Shown piece after piece: positions 16,879-25,982 of a DNA stretch of 64,000 bases. Below the pieces are notes generated by a model, which was given only the letters and a program-made list of their open reading frames with translations, was not told where the DNA came from and did not search any database. The position numbers and the translations under genes are program-made. The first letter of the stretch is position 1, and every line of letters begins with the position of its first letter. Origin of the DNA: Desulfarculaceae bacterium. Its GTDB lineage: Bacteria; Desulfobacterota; Desulfarculia; Desulfarculales; Desulfarculaceae. The stretch spans positions 186,001-250,000 of the forward strand of contig JAIPEN010000004.1 of assembly GCA_021737145.1 (NCBI GenBank), read 5' to 3'.

Positions 16879-18828
16879 TTGACGCAGCGCGTTAATGAAA
16901 TAGAGGGCTCCCGGCGGCCGGTCTATCCCTTTGCGGCCATAGTGGGACAACAGCGCCTGAAGCTGGCTCTCATTCTGCTGGGGGTGGACCTGGGCCTGGG
17001 CGGGGTGTTGCTCAGAGGCGACAAGGGCACGGCCAAGTCCACCGCCGCCCGGGGCCTGGCCGCCCTGCTGCCGCCCCTGGCCGGCGGCCGGCCCACCCCA
17101 TTCGTGGAGCTGCCCCTGGGAGCCACCGAGGACCGCCTGGCCGGGGGCCTGGACCTGGGCGCGGCGGTAAGGGAAGGCCGCCTGGCCGCGCGGCGGGGCC
17201 TGCTGGCCCGGGCCCATGAGGGCGTGCTCTACGTGGACGAGGTGAACCTGCTGCCCCCGCACCTGACCCATCTGGTGCTGGACGCGGCGGTGAGCGGGAT
17301 GGCCCGCCTGGAGCGCGAGGGCCTCAGCCTGACCCATGAGGCCCGCTTCGCCCTGGTGGCCTCCTACAACCCCGAGGAAGGCCCCCTGGGCCCGCAGCTT
17401 GCCGACCGCTTCGGCCTGTGCGTGGGGGTCAAGGGCGAGCCGGACCCAGCCTTGCGCGTGGAGGTGCTCAGGCGCCGACTGGCCTGGGAGGCCGATCCCC
17501 AGGGCTTCGCTGAGGCCTGGCAGGACGAGCAGGACGCCCTGCGCGCCCGCCTGATTAAGGCGCGGGAGCGGCTGCCCCAAGTAGAGATGGCCGGCGCGGA
17601 GCGCGCCCTGGCCGCGGCCCTGGCCGCCCAAGCGGGCAGCCAGGGGCAGCGGGGCGAGCTGGCCTGCGCCCGGGCGGCAAGGGCCCTGGCCGCCTGGCAG
17701 AGCGAGACGCGAGTCGCCCCGGAGATGGTCGAGCTGGCCGCGGAGCTGGCCCTGAACTTTCGCCGCACCCGGAGCGCGGCCCCCCCGGCTCCCCTGCCCC
17801 GCCTGCTCCAGGCCGACGACAACCCGGAAGAGCCACCCACCCGGCGGGCGGTGGAAGAAGACGGCCCGGCCCTGGAGACCGGCGACCAAGCCGGCCAGGA
17901 GCGCTCCCTCCGGGTGCTGGCTCCGGGCGCGGTGACCCCGGTGGCCACCCGCTTGCCGGCCCGCGAGGCCACCAGCCGGACGCAGGCCGGCCGGCGCAGC
18001 GCGCGGGAGATCAACGGGGAGCGCGGCCGCTACATCCGGGCCTCGGCCCAGCGCCTGGGGCGGGGCCTGGCCCTGGACGCCACCTTCCGGGCAGCGGCCC
18101 CCCACCAAAAGGCGCGGCGCACCCCGGGCGGCCCGGCCCTGGTGGTGGCCGAGCCCGACATTCGCGAAAAGGTGCGCGCCGCGCGGCGGGGGCGTTTGCT
18201 CCTGTTCTGCGTGGACGCCTCCGGCTCCATGAACGCGGCCGCCCGCATGAACACCACCAAGGCCGCGGTGCTGGGCCTGTTGACCGAGGCCTACCAGAAG
18301 CGCGACCGGGTGGGCCTGGTGGCCTTTGGCGGGGCCGGCGCCCGTGAGCTGTTGCCCCCCACCTCCAGCGTGGAGGTGGCCCGGCGCATGCTGGCCGAGC
18401 TGCCCACCGGCGGCAAGACCCCCCTGGCCGCGGGCCTGGTGGGGGTGGGCGCGGTGCTGGAGCGGGAGCTGGCCGCGGACCCCAAGCTCACCCCGCTGGT
18501 GATCATCCTCACCGACGGCCGGCCCAACGTGCCCTTGGCCGCGGGGCAGGCCAAGGAGTACGATCCAAGGGTGGCGGGCAACAAGGGCGGCGGCTGGGGC
18601 GACGGCTGGGGCGACGGCGGCTATGCCGACCGCGAGGTGCTAAACCTGGCCCGCCGACTGCACGCCGGTTTCCGGGCCCGCTTCGTGGTGGTGGACACCG
18701 ACACCGGGCACCATCACGAGATAAACCTCTGCCGCGCCCTGGCCGAATATTTGGGAGCGGCCTGCGTGTCCCTCAGGCGGCTGACCGCCGAAGGGGTGCT
18801 GGACCTGGTGCGCCAGCACTGGGAGTGA
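16879..18828 (+). CDS. Fused AAA+/VWA metal chelatase subunit (ChlI-ChlD type)
   Basis: This 649-residue fusion resembles the I and D subunits of Mg- or Co-chelatases. The N-terminal AAA+ part has Walker A GDKGTAKST (about residue 46), the family segment ELPLGATEDRL and Walker B YVDEVNLL (about 117). A Pro/Arg-rich linker leads to a C-terminal von Willebrand A domain with the MIDAS motif DASGS (about 445) and TDGRPN. Such motors drive metal insertion by a CobN/BchH-type large subunit, which is absent here. TTG at 16879 has GGAG six bases upstream. The metal and tetrapyrrole cannot be told from sequence. Confidence 0.85.
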   Translation: MTQRVNEIEGSRRPVYPFAAIVGQQRLKLALILLGVDLGLGGVLLRGDKGTAKSTAARGLAALLPPLAGGRPTPFVELPLGATEDRLAGGLDLGAAVREGRLAARRGLLARAHEGVLYVDEVNLLPPHLTHLVLDAAVSGMARLEREGLSLTHEARFALVASYNPEEGPLGPQLADRFGLCVGVKGEPDPALRVEVLRRRLAWEADPQGFAEAWQDEQDALRARLIKARERLPQVEMAGAERALAAALAAQAGSQGQRGELACARAARALAAWQSETRVAPEMVELAAELALNFRRTRSAAPPAPLPRLLQADDNPEEPPTRRAVEEDGPALETGDQAGQERSLRVLAPGAVTPVATRLPAREATSRTQAGRRSAREINGERGRYIRASAQRLGRGLALDATFRAAAPHQKARRTPGGPALVVAEPDIREKVRAARRGRLLLFCVDASGSMNAAARMNTTKAAVLGLLTEAYQKRDRVGLVAFGGAGARELLPPTSSVEVARRMLAELPTGGKTPLAAGLVGVGAVLERELAADPKLTPLVIILTDGRPNVPLAAGQAKEYDPRVAGNKGGGWGDGWGDGGYADREVLNLARRLHAGFRARFVVVDTDTGHHHEINLCRALAEYLGAACVSLRRLTAEGVLDLVRQHWE

Positions 18829-18836
18829 GGGAGGTC

Positions 18837-19334
18837 ATGCAGAAATACATCGACTTGTCCCTGGAATTGGGGGCTGCCCGGGCCAAGCTGTTGGGGCCGG
18901 AGCAGGTGTTCTTGGACCCCCGGGCGCGGCTCAAGTGCCGCTGGGGCTGCCACGACTACCTCACGCATGGCGTCAGGTGCGGCGACCGGGGCATCGGCCT
19001 GGCCGAGTTTCAGCAGATGCTGAGCCGCTACAGCAACATCCTGCTGATGGGCGGGCCCGACGCCCGCAAGATGAGTCAGGCGGTGCTGGGCGTGGAGGCG
19101 GCCGCCTTCCGCGACGGCCACACCTTTGCCTTTGGCATCCGCACCTGCAACTTGTGCAAGGTCTGCGCGGTGGACCAGGGCAAGGAGTGCGTGTCCCCGG
19201 AAAAGGTGCGCCCCTGCGACCAGGCCCTGGGCATCGACGTTTTCCGCACGGTGCGCGAGGCGGGCATGCCCATTCAGGTGCTCAAAGACAAGGACGAGCC
19301 ACAGAACCGCTACGGTTTCGTATTGATCAACTGA
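18837..19334 (+). CDS. Cys-rich DUF2284-like putative metal-binding protein
   Basis: This 165-residue protein has Cys clusters KCRWGC, GVRCGD, RTCNLCKVCAVDQGKECVSP and PCDQALGIDVF, the layout of the DUF2284 family. ATG at 18837 has GAGG six bases upstream; the earlier GTG at 18825 overlaps the preceding stop but lacks a site. It follows the chelatase fusion by 8 bp and is probably co-transcribed. A metal-handling or redox role beside the chelatase is an inference. Confidence 0.78.
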   Translation: MQKYIDLSLELGAARAKLLGPEQVFLDPRARLKCRWGCHDYLTHGVRCGDRGIGLAEFQQMLSRYSNILLMGGPDARKMSQAVLGVEAAAFRDGHTFAFGIRTCNLCKVCAVDQGKECVSPEKVRPCDQALGIDVFRTVREAGMPIQVLKDKDEPQNRYGFVLIN

Positions 19335-19393
19335 TGAAATGCAAATCAGACGTTACAAAGTTTCCATATCTCCCATAGCTGCTGTAGGTGTCT

Positions 19394-20056
19394 ATGTCGC
19401 GTAAAAAAGAAACTGGGGCAGCCAATAAGAATAATAACAGACATAGTATCTCTAATATTTTACCTTATTTGTCGATGGCAGTCGCCATTGTAGCTTTAAT
19501 CATTTCCGTGAGAAGCTGTAGCATATCCGAAAAACAGCTACTAATTAATGAATCAGAATATAATAGCCAAAGGGCTATCCTTTTAACGGGCTCAATAACC
19601 AACAACCAAAAGACCATGATATTAAAACCTATTGATCCCAACACAAAACTAATCATAGCTCAATTATCATTTCCATCCGAAGTCACTGACAATCCATTAA
19701 GTGCCCTACCACCCGCACTATCCTTTTCACTGATCCCAGTTATCGACGGAATTGCAAGGAGCGTCCGGGACAAGATTGAAACAAAGAAAGGTACTTACAA
19801 AATAGCACAAGGTTTCAACTTGCCAGTAGCCATTAAATCTTTTTATGCCACCAAAGGAGATACCTACTGGGATGAAGCTATTTACTTAATTCACTTCAAC
19901 CTCTACATTGATAGCAATGCAAACCCATCCCCAGGTGTTCACTTCGTGGGCCTTTCTCCTCTGGGAAGGATACGAAACGGCGAAGGCTTAAAGAATAAAA
20001 TTAATGAGCTGTGGTCGCAAAATCTATTAACCATGATGAAAAAGGGTAAAAAGTGA
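19394..20056 (+). CDS. Low-GC hypothetical membrane-anchored protein (probable insert)
   Basis: This is a 220-residue protein with one N-terminal hydrophobic helix ([21 protein letters not shown]) and a polar outer domain. No family is recognised. Base composition is strikingly different: many A/T-ending codons (AAT, ATA, TTA) amid genes with G/C third positions. This marks recent acquisition. It separates a DUF2284 gene from the ChlI gene, and its last bases overlap the ChlI start. ATG at 19394 is preferred to GTG at 19388; neither has a strong ribosome site. Confidence 0.7.
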   Translation: MSRKKETGAANKNNNRHSISNILPYLSMAVAIVALIISVRSCSISEKQLLINESEYNSQRAILLTGSITNNQKTMILKPIDPNTKLIIAQLSFPSEVTDNPLSALPPALSFSLIPVIDGIARSVRDKIETKKGTYKIAQGFNLPVAIKSFYATKGDTYWDEAIYLIHFNLYIDSNANPSPGVHFVGLSPLGRIRNGEGLKNKINELWSQNLLTMMKKGKK

Positions 20057-21081
20057 CTGGCGTAGAAAACACATACAGTTCTGTTCAATTACCCTTCGCG
20101 GCCATCGTGGGCCAAGAGGACATGAAGCAGGCCCTCATGGTCAACGTGGTCAACCCCCGGGTGGGCGGGGTTTTGATCCGGGGCGAAAAGGGCACGGCCA
20201 AGTCCACGGCGGTGCGGGCCCTGGCCGAGCTGCTGCCCGCCCAGGCCACGGTGGGCGACTGCCCCTATAGCTGTGACCCCGCCGCGCCCTGCCCGGCCTG
20301 CCAAGAACGCCTGGCGCGGGGCGAGGAGCTGCCCGTGGAACAGCGCCGGGTGCGGGTGGTGGAGCTGCCCGTGGGCGCCACCGAGGACCGCCTGCTGGGC
20401 ACCCTGGATTTGGAGGCGGCCCTGGCCACCGGCGAGGCCCGCTTTTCGCCGGGCATCCTGGCCGCGGCCAACCGCCAGATACTTTACGTGGACGAGGTGA
20501 ACCTCTTGGACGACCACCTGGTGGACGTACTCCTGGACGCAGCAGCCATGGGGGTCAACACCGTGGAGCGCGAGTCGGTGAGCATGTCCCATCCGGCCGC
20601 CTTCACCCTGGTGGGCACCATGAACCCCGAGGAGGGCGAGCTGCGGCCTCAGCTAACCGACCGCTTCGGCCTGTGCGTGCAGGTGCGGGGCCTGGCTGAT
20701 CCGGCCTCGCGCCAGGAGGTCATCACCCGGCAGCTGGCCTGGGAGGCGGGGCCCGCCGAGTTCGCCGCGTCTTGGCGGAAGGCTGGCCAGGAGCTTAGCC
20801 AGGGCATAAGCGCGGCCCGCGAGCTTTTGCCCAAGGTGCAGGCAGGGGACGAGGTGCTGGCCAGGGTGGTGGCGGTGAGCCTGGGCCTGGGCACCGACGG
20901 CCACCGGGGCGACCTGACGCTGCTCAAGTGCGCCCTGACCATGGCCGCCCTGGAGGGCCGCGACGCGGTTCAGATCGACGACGTTAACAAGGCCGCGCTT
21001 TTGGCCCTGCCCCATCGTTTGCGGCGCAGGCCCCTGGCTGAGATGGAGTTCGATATCGCGGACAAGATCAAGCGGATTTAA
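20053..21081 (+). CDS. ChlI/BchI-type chelatase AAA+ ATPase
   Basis: This 342-residue AAA+ protein is like the I subunit of Mg/Co chelatase. It has [16 protein letters not shown], Walker [10 protein letters not shown], a Cys-bearing insert ([17 protein letters not shown]), [11 protein letters not shown], Walker [11 protein letters not shown] and [18 protein letters not shown]. It would form the hexameric motor with the ChlI-ChlD fusion upstream. The GTG start at 20053 overlaps the preceding gene by 4 bases. The first dozen codons are A/T-rich and then switch to normal composition, so the insert seems to have replaced the original 5' end. Confidence 0.88.
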   Translation: MTGVENTYSSVQLPFAAIVGQEDMKQALMVNVVNPRVGGVLIRGEKGTAKSTAVRALAELLPAQATVGDCPYSCDPAAPCPACQERLARGEELPVEQRRVRVVELPVGATEDRLLGTLDLEAALATGEARFSPGILAAANRQILYVDEVNLLDDHLVDVLLDAAAMGVNTVERESVSMSHPAAFTLVGTMNPEEGELRPQLTDRFGLCVQVRGLADPASRQEVITRQLAWEAGPAEFAASWRKAGQELSQGISAARELLPKVQAGDEVLARVVAVSLGLGTDGHRGDLTLLKCALTMAALEGRDAVQIDDVNKAALLALPHRLRRRPLAEMEFDIADKIKRI

Positions 21082-21193
21082 GGACGGTGGTTCAAAGCAG
21101 AGGGAAAAGCAAAAGAGGTTTTAAAAAAAGGAAGAGGTCGGCTTCTCGCGCCGCGGTATTTCGGGCGGGGGGTGTCCTGGCGGGCCGGTGACA

Positions 21194-21230
21194 GGTCGTG
21201 CCGAGCCAGCTTGATCGGGCTGGGACGACC
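21194..21230. repeat. Imperfect hairpin in intergenic region after ChlI
   Basis: GGTCGT and ACGACC bound an imperfect stem (21194-21207 against 21217-21230, one bulge) in the 254-bp gap between convergent genes. There is no T-run, but it could end transcription from either side. Nothing else is evident between 21082 and 21335. Confidence 0.35.
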
Positions 21231-21335
21231 GGTGCCCGTGCTTGCCAAGGGCTGGTCACGGCCGGGTGTATAGACATCATCCCTGCCTTGTCTTTCTCGA
21301 CCCTCTTCCCCTTCCCTGCTGCCTGTCTCCCCGCT

Positions 21336-22292
21336 CTATCCCAACAGCCGGAACATCACCAAAATCGTCGCCGCGCCGGCCACGGTGGTGGCGAACACCA
21401 GGCGCGAGGCCAGGCCCGCGTCGCAACCATACTTGGCCGACAGCGCCACGGTGAGCAGGGCCGAGGGCATGGCCCCCTCCAGCACCAGCACCTGCACCTG
21501 CCAGGCGGGCAGGCTCAGGGCCAGGCTGGGCAGCCACACCAGCACCGGCTTGAGGATCAGCTTGAACACGCACACCGCCGCGGCCAGGCCCAGGATGGCC
21601 CGGTAGTCCTTGAACTCCAGCACCACCCCCACCACCAGGGCCACCAGGAAGGTGTTGGCCCGGCCCAGCACCTGCAGGGCCTGGGTGATCGCGCCGAGCA
21701 CCGGGTTGTCCCAGGGGATGGGCAGGCCCGAGCAGATGAGCCCCGCGGCCATGGCCCAGAAGATGGGCGAGCGGAAATAGCCCAGGGCCGCGCTCAGGCG
21801 CTCCCGGCCGCTCACCGCGGCCTGGCCGTAGTAGATGGCCACCATCACTCCGACGGTGAACAGGGCCGGCCCCACCCCAACCTCGGAGATGAGCACCGCC
21901 TCGGCCAGGGCGGCGGCGTCGCCCGGGAACACCTGGTTGATCAGGGCGTAGCCCAGCAGGGCCGAGGAGCCGAAGGCGGCGGTGAGCATGAAGGCGCCCT
22001 GGCGGGGCGGGCTCAGGCGCCAGGCCCGGGCCACCACCCAGGCCAGGGCCAGGCACAGCATCTCCGCGGCCAGCATGCTGCCGGCCAGGGCGGCCTCGCC
22101 CCAGGAGAGGCGCTGCCCGGACAGTGACGTGAAGATTAGGGCGGGCAGGGTCACGTCGGTGACCAAAGAGGCGAAGAGTTTGCCGTGCTCCCGCTGGACC
22201 ACTCCCCAGCGGCGCAGCAGCATTGCCAGGATGATGATCCCCACCAGCACCGCGATGGAGACCACGGCCCGGGCCTGCAGGTCCATGTTCAC
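21336..22292 (-). CDS. AEC-family (auxin efflux carrier-like) permease
   Basis: This 318-residue protein has about ten hydrophobic helices and family-type segments such as LFASLVTDVTLPALIFTSLS near the N-terminus and AFGSSALLGYALINQVFPGD in the middle. C-terminal features include MPSALLTVALSAKYGCD and VFATTVAGAATILVMFRLL. AEC members export or exchange small organic acids such as malate. The substrate cannot be read. It ends the - strand pair with the zinc-ribbon gene 12 bp upstream. Confidence 0.85.
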   Translation of the reverse strand: MNMDLQARAVVSIAVLVGIIILAMLLRRWGVVQREHGKLFASLVTDVTLPALIFTSLSGQRLSWGEAALAGSMLAAEMLCLALAWVVARAWRLSPPRQGAFMLTAAFGSSALLGYALINQVFPGDAAALAEAVLISEVGVGPALFTVGVMVAIYYGQAAVSGRERLSAALGYFRSPIFWAMAAGLICSGLPIPWDNPVLGAITQALQVLGRANTFLVALVVGVVLEFKDYRAILGLAAAVCVFKLILKPVLVWLPSLALSLPAWQVQVLVLEGAMPSALLTVALSAKYGCDAGLASRLVFATTVAGAATILVMFRLLG

Positions 22293-22304
22293 CCCCGTTT
22301 GGCC

Positions 22305-22661
22305 CTAGGCGTTGACCATGCGCACAAAGACCTTTTTGTTGCCCGGCCGCTGGGCCGCTCCGGCCAGCTCCATGTGGTGCAGGGCGGCGAACTCCCGTTG
22401 GAAGTCCTCTTGGTCCAGGCCGGTTTCGGACAGGATTTTTTCCAGGCTGGCCTCGCCGGTCTGGTCGATGCAGGCCAAAATGGACTCCTGGGCCGGGTTC
22501 AGCTCTTGGGTGTCAAGGCGGCTAGCGGTGTAGGTGGCCCAGGGATCGCAGGCCTTGGCCGGGGTCAGGGCGTCGATGTAGCAATCCTCGCAGATGCTCT
22601 TGTCCCCATACTCCCGTACCTCGTCCGGCTCCATGGCTGTGCCGCATTGTTGGCATTTCAT
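22305..22661 (-). CDS. Zinc-ribbon plus helical-domain protein, unknown function
   Basis: This 118-residue protein has an N-terminal CxxC-x19-CxxC pattern (MKCQQCGTAMEP ... SICEDCYID) forming a treble-clef-like zinc site. A helical C-terminal domain (ILACIDQTGEASLEKILSETGLDQEDFQREFAAL) could be a winged helix, and KKVFVRMV suggests its wing. It could be a small DNA-binding regulator, but no family name is certain. It precedes the AEC permease and diverges from the NtrC-like gene. Confidence 0.7.
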   Translation of the reverse strand: MKCQQCGTAMEPDEVREYGDKSICEDCYIDALTPAKACDPWATYTASRLDTQELNPAQESILACIDQTGEASLEKILSETGLDQEDFQREFAALHHMELAGAAQRPGNKKVFVRMVNA

Positions 22662-22806
22662 GCTATCCTCCCGAAGAAAATCCGTCTTTTATTATAAACT
22701 GGCCGCCGGCAGAGGCAAGGGCCGCCTGAGCCCTGGCCAAGGCCCGTCCTTTCGCGGCATAATTGCTAGATACGCGACACCCGCTAGAGCATAGGAAAGC
22801 CTTGTC

Positions 22807-24258
22807 ATGAGCACCCGTTCCCGCCCATCCAAATCCCGCGGCCCGGGCCGCCGGCCCACCCTGCTGGTTCTGGACGAAGACTGGAGCACCCTGGAGCACA
22901 TATACGAGGGGCTGCGCAACGAATACGAACTCACCCTCATCGAGCGGGCCAGCGAGACCCTGGAGGTCATGGAGCGCAAGCCCTTTGACGTCCTGCTGAC
23001 CAACGCCCGCATCTCCGGCATGGAGCTGCCCGACCTGGTCTCCCAGGTCAAGGCGCGCCACCCCAAGGTGCACTACGTGCTGATGAGCACCTTCAGCGAG
23101 GTGGAGTCCACCATGTCGGCCATGCGCCTGGGGGTGGCCGACTACGTGCGCAAGCCCTTCAACATCGGCGAGCTGAGGCACGTGCTGGCCCGCAGCATGG
23201 AACGCAGCCTCCTGCACCAGGAGCTGGACGGGCTGCGCAGCGGCCCTCCCAGCACCCTGGAGGGCATCATCGCCCATGACGAGCGCATGCGCGAGGTGTG
23301 CCACCTGGCCGAAACCGTGGCCGCCACCGACGCCACGGTGCTGCTGTCCGGCGAGACCGGCACCGGCAAGGGGCTGGTGGCCCAGGCCGTCCACAACAGC
23401 TCCCCCCGCCGGGAGGGGCCCTATGTGGAGATCAACTGCGCGGCCATCCCGGCCACCCTGATCGAGAGCGAACTCTTCGGCCACGAGCGGGGCGCCTTCA
23501 CCGGCGCGGTGGCCCGCAAGATCGGCCGGGTGGAGGCCGCGGCCAAGGGCACCCTGCTCTTGGACGAGGTGGGCGAGATGCCCCTGGAGATGCAGGCCAA
23601 GATGCTCCACTTCCTCCAGGAGTTTTCCTTTGAGCGGGTGGGCGGCAACCAGAAGCTCACCGCCGACGTGCGGGTGATCGCGGCCACCAACCGGGACCTG
23701 AGCAAGGCGGTGAAACAAGGCTCCTTCCGCGAGGACCTTTTTTACCGTTTGCACGTGATCGAGCTGCACGTGCCGCCCCTGCGCGAGCGGCGCGATGACA
23801 TCCTGCCCCTGGCCCAATACTTCAGGGAGCGCTTCGCGGCCCGCTACGACAAGCCGGTGCTGGATTTTTCCAACGCGGCCAAGGGCCAGATGATGGGCCA
23901 CCTGTGGCCGGGCAACGTGCGCGAGATGGAGCACGCGGTGGAGCGGGCGGTCATCCTGGCCACCGCCGAGGTGATCGAGCGGCTGGAGCTGGCCAACTCG
24001 GCCCCGCTCAACGCGCCGGGACCGCCTCCCCGGGCCGCGTCCCAGCCGGCCGAGCCGGACCCGGAGCAGTCCCTGGGCGATTACATGGCCGCCTGCGAAA
24101 AGGGCTATCTGCGGTCCCAACTGGAGCGTCACCGGGGGCGGGTCAACCAGACCGCCCGCGCGGCGGGAATCAATCCCAAGACCCTTTATCTCAAAATGAA
24201 CCGCCACGGCCTGGCCAAGGAGGACTACCGCCCGGTATCGGCCGAGCCGGAGCCCTAG
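22807..24258 (+). CDS. NtrC-family sigma-54 activator with atypical receiver
   Basis: The 483-residue protein has a receiver (about 17-128), a sigma-54 AAA+ domain (about 150-385) and a Fis-type helix-turn-helix (about 430-475, RGRVNQTARAAGINPKTLYLKM). The AAA+ part is intact: GETGTGKG, GAFTGA (sigma-54 contact loop) and LLLDEVGEMP. In the receiver the acidic pocket (Asp23, Asp25), Thr95 and Lys116 remain, but the phospho-acceptor position reads Asn66 (VLLTNARISGM). Activation by ordinary Asp phosphorylation is therefore unlikely. No histidine kinase lies beside it. ATG at 22807 follows an AGGA box. Confidence 0.92.
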   Translation: MSTRSRPSKSRGPGRRPTLLVLDEDWSTLEHIYEGLRNEYELTLIERASETLEVMERKPFDVLLTNARISGMELPDLVSQVKARHPKVHYVLMSTFSEVESTMSAMRLGVADYVRKPFNIGELRHVLARSMERSLLHQELDGLRSGPPSTLEGIIAHDERMREVCHLAETVAATDATVLLSGETGTGKGLVAQAVHNSSPRREGPYVEINCAAIPATLIESELFGHERGAFTGAVARKIGRVEAAAKGTLLLDEVGEMPLEMQAKMLHFLQEFSFERVGGNQKLTADVRVIAATNRDLSKAVKQGSFREDLFYRLHVIELHVPPLRERRDDILPLAQYFRERFAARYDKPVLDFSNAAKGQMMGHLWPGNVREMEHAVERAVILATAEVIERLELANSAPLNAPGPPPRAASQPAEPDPEQSLGDYMAACEKGYLRSQLERHRGRVNQTARAAGINPKTLYLKMNRHGLAKEDYRPVSAEPEP

Positions 24259-24356
24259 GGGGCAAAAAATTAGCATTGTGCCTTGGGGCGTGTAATAATT
24301 GCCTCGACAATCAATACGCCCCGTGGTGTTGAGTTCAACTAATAGGAGTACGTCAC

Positions 24357-24752
24357 ATGACCAAGAAAGGCCTTTGTCTTGCCGTCTGTCTGGTCCTGAG
24401 CCTCAGCCTGTTGGGTCTGGGATGCCAGTCCCTTTCCAAATCCGACTATGAAGGCGCGGGAGTGGGAGCGGCCACCGGAGCCGTGGCCGGCGCGCTCATC
24501 GCCGGCAATCCCTGGGAGGGCGGAGTGATCGGCGGCGCCCTGGGGGCCATCGCCGGCGGAGCCATCACCCACATCGCGCGCACCGCCTCCAGCCAGGCTG
24601 CCACCCACAACAAGCCCGTGTCCTACCAGCGGGGCGACGAGAAGGTGGTCTCCACCCCGGTGAGCACCAAGGGCAAGTGCACCACGGTCAAGGAGAGCTA
24701 CTTCAAGGACGGCAAGAAGTACAAAGAGGTGGAGCGCGAGGTCTGCAACTAG
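24357..24752 (+). CDS. Glycine-zipper outer-membrane lipoprotein
   Basis: This 131-residue lipoprotein has a signal ending in the lipobox LGLG-Cys23. The mature part contains a glycine-zipper stretch (GAGVGAATGAVAGALIAGNPWEGGVIGGALGAIAGG, read as two short helices), followed by a soluble C-terminus with two Cys. Similar proteins (YMGG/2TM glycine zipper) sit in the outer membrane and contribute to envelope integrity. It is followed by an intrinsic terminator and is probably monocistronic. Confidence 0.85.
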   Translation: MTKKGLCLAVCLVLSLSLLGLGCQSLSKSDYEGAGVGAATGAVAGALIAGNPWEGGVIGGALGAIAGGAITHIARTASSQAATHNKPVSYQRGDEKVVSTPVSTKGKCTTVKESYFKDGKKYKEVEREVCN

Positions 24753-24782
24753 GACCCGGCTTGCCCTGGAACCACGATCAAC

Positions 24783-24817
24783 CGGCCGGCTCCACGGGGC
24801 GCCGGCCGACCCTTTTT
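24783..24817 (+). terminator. Intrinsic terminator after glycine-zipper lipoprotein
   Basis: CGGCCGGC (24783-24790) and GCCGGCCG (24801-24808) form a perfect 8-bp stem with a 10-base loop, followed by CCTTTTT on the plus strand. It lies 31 bp after the lipoprotein stop. Confidence 0.7.
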
Positions 24818-24836
24818 ATAGCTTCGCGAGGATGAG

Positions 24837-25970
24837 TTGCTAGACAAGGATCTGGAAGAAAAGCAGGAAAAGGCCCTGGCCGTGTTCGGGGGAGACGCGG
24901 TGCACGGGGGCGACGTGTGGGGATGGTCGCGCCATCTGGAGCGCCCGGTGAGCGAGCTGTTGGACCTGTCGGCCTCGCTAAACCCCCTGGGACCGCCGCC
25001 GGGCCTGGACCAGGCCGTGGCCGAGGCCATGAAACTGGTGTGCCACTACCCCGACCGCATGGCCTACGAGCTGCGCGAGGCGCTCAGCGCCAAGCTGGGG
25101 GTGGCCGCCTCCTGCATCCTGCCGGGCAACGGCTCCACCGCCTTGATCCGCATGATCGCCCGGGCCCTGGACCTGAGCAACATCGCCCTTTTCGCCCCGG
25201 CCTTCGGCGAGATGGGCCGCTCCCTGGCCGTGGCCGGACGCCACTTCCACTATCTGCACACCTACGAGTCCCAGGGCTTCGCGCCCAATGAGGAGCTTCT
25301 GGACAAGCTGTGGGAGCTGGATCCCATGGCGGTGATCATGTGCAACCCCACCACCCCGGCCGGCACCCTGGTCAGCCGCGAGTTCTTGGACCTGCTGGCC
25401 GCCAAGTGCGAGCAGCGCCGCATCTGGCTGGTGGTGGACGAGGCTTTCATCGACTTCACCGGCGACGAGGCCCGCTCCTGGGCCCCCAATGCCGTCGGGG
25501 AGCACAAGCGCCTGCTGGTGTTGCGCTCCCTCACCAAGTTCTACTGCATCGCCGGGCTGCGCCTGGGCTACGCCCTGGCCCATGCCGAGACCCTGGCCGA
25601 CTTTGCGCCCCTGGGCCAGCCCTGGTCGGTGAACACCCCGGCCCAGGCGGCCGGAGTCCATTGCCTGGGGCAGGAGGATTACGAGGCCAACACCCGCCAG
25701 GCGGTGGAGCGCTGGCGGGTGGAGCAGGCGGCCATGCTTGACGGCCTGGGCCTGGAGACCCTGCCCAGCGCGGCCAACTACATCCTGTGCCGCCTGCCCT
25801 CGGCCGGGCCCACCGCGGCCCAGGTGGCCGCCTCCTGCGCCCGGCAGGGAGTGCTGGTGCGCGACGCCGCTTCATTCGTGGGATGCAATGAGCACCACCT
25901 GCGCGTAGCGGTGTGCACCAGCGAGGAGCAGGAGCGCCTGCGCGCCGCCCTGGCCCCGGCCCTGGCCTAG
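24837..25970 (+). CDS. CobD-like PLP enzyme (threonine-phosphate decarboxylase family)
   Basis: This 377-residue fold-type I PLP protein begins with HGGDVWGWSRHL and LLDLSASLNPLGPP, typical of CobD/CobC, which makes aminopropanol phosphate for the cobalamin nucleotide loop. The aspartate of the cofactor site is in VVDEAFIDF and the Schiff-base Lys is in LRSLTKFYCIAGLRLGYA. Histidinol-phosphate aminotransferase is the close alternative. No other hisC or cobalamin gene adjoins. TTG at 24837 is preceded by GAGG. Confidence 0.78.
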   Translation: MLDKDLEEKQEKALAVFGGDAVHGGDVWGWSRHLERPVSELLDLSASLNPLGPPPGLDQAVAEAMKLVCHYPDRMAYELREALSAKLGVAASCILPGNGSTALIRMIARALDLSNIALFAPAFGEMGRSLAVAGRHFHYLHTYESQGFAPNEELLDKLWELDPMAVIMCNPTTPAGTLVSREFLDLLAAKCEQRRIWLVVDEAFIDFTGDEARSWAPNAVGEHKRLLVLRSLTKFYCIAGLRLGYALAHAETLADFAPLGQPWSVNTPAQAAGVHCLGQEDYEANTRQAVERWRVEQAAMLDGLGLETLPSAANYILCRLPSAGPTAAQVAASCARQGVLVRDAASFVGCNEHHLRVAVCTSEEQERLRAALAPALA

Positions 25971-25982
25971 GCCCGGGCCGGC

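Noticed and set aside
18825..18836. GTG start for the DUF2284 gene overlapping the previous stop
   Set aside because: It has no Shine-Dalgarno sequence at a useful distance, while ATG at 18837 does.
22663..24276. 537-residue minus-strand frame opposite the NtrC-like gene
   Set aside because: Shadow of the activator gene; no family features, composition typical of reverse-complement reading.
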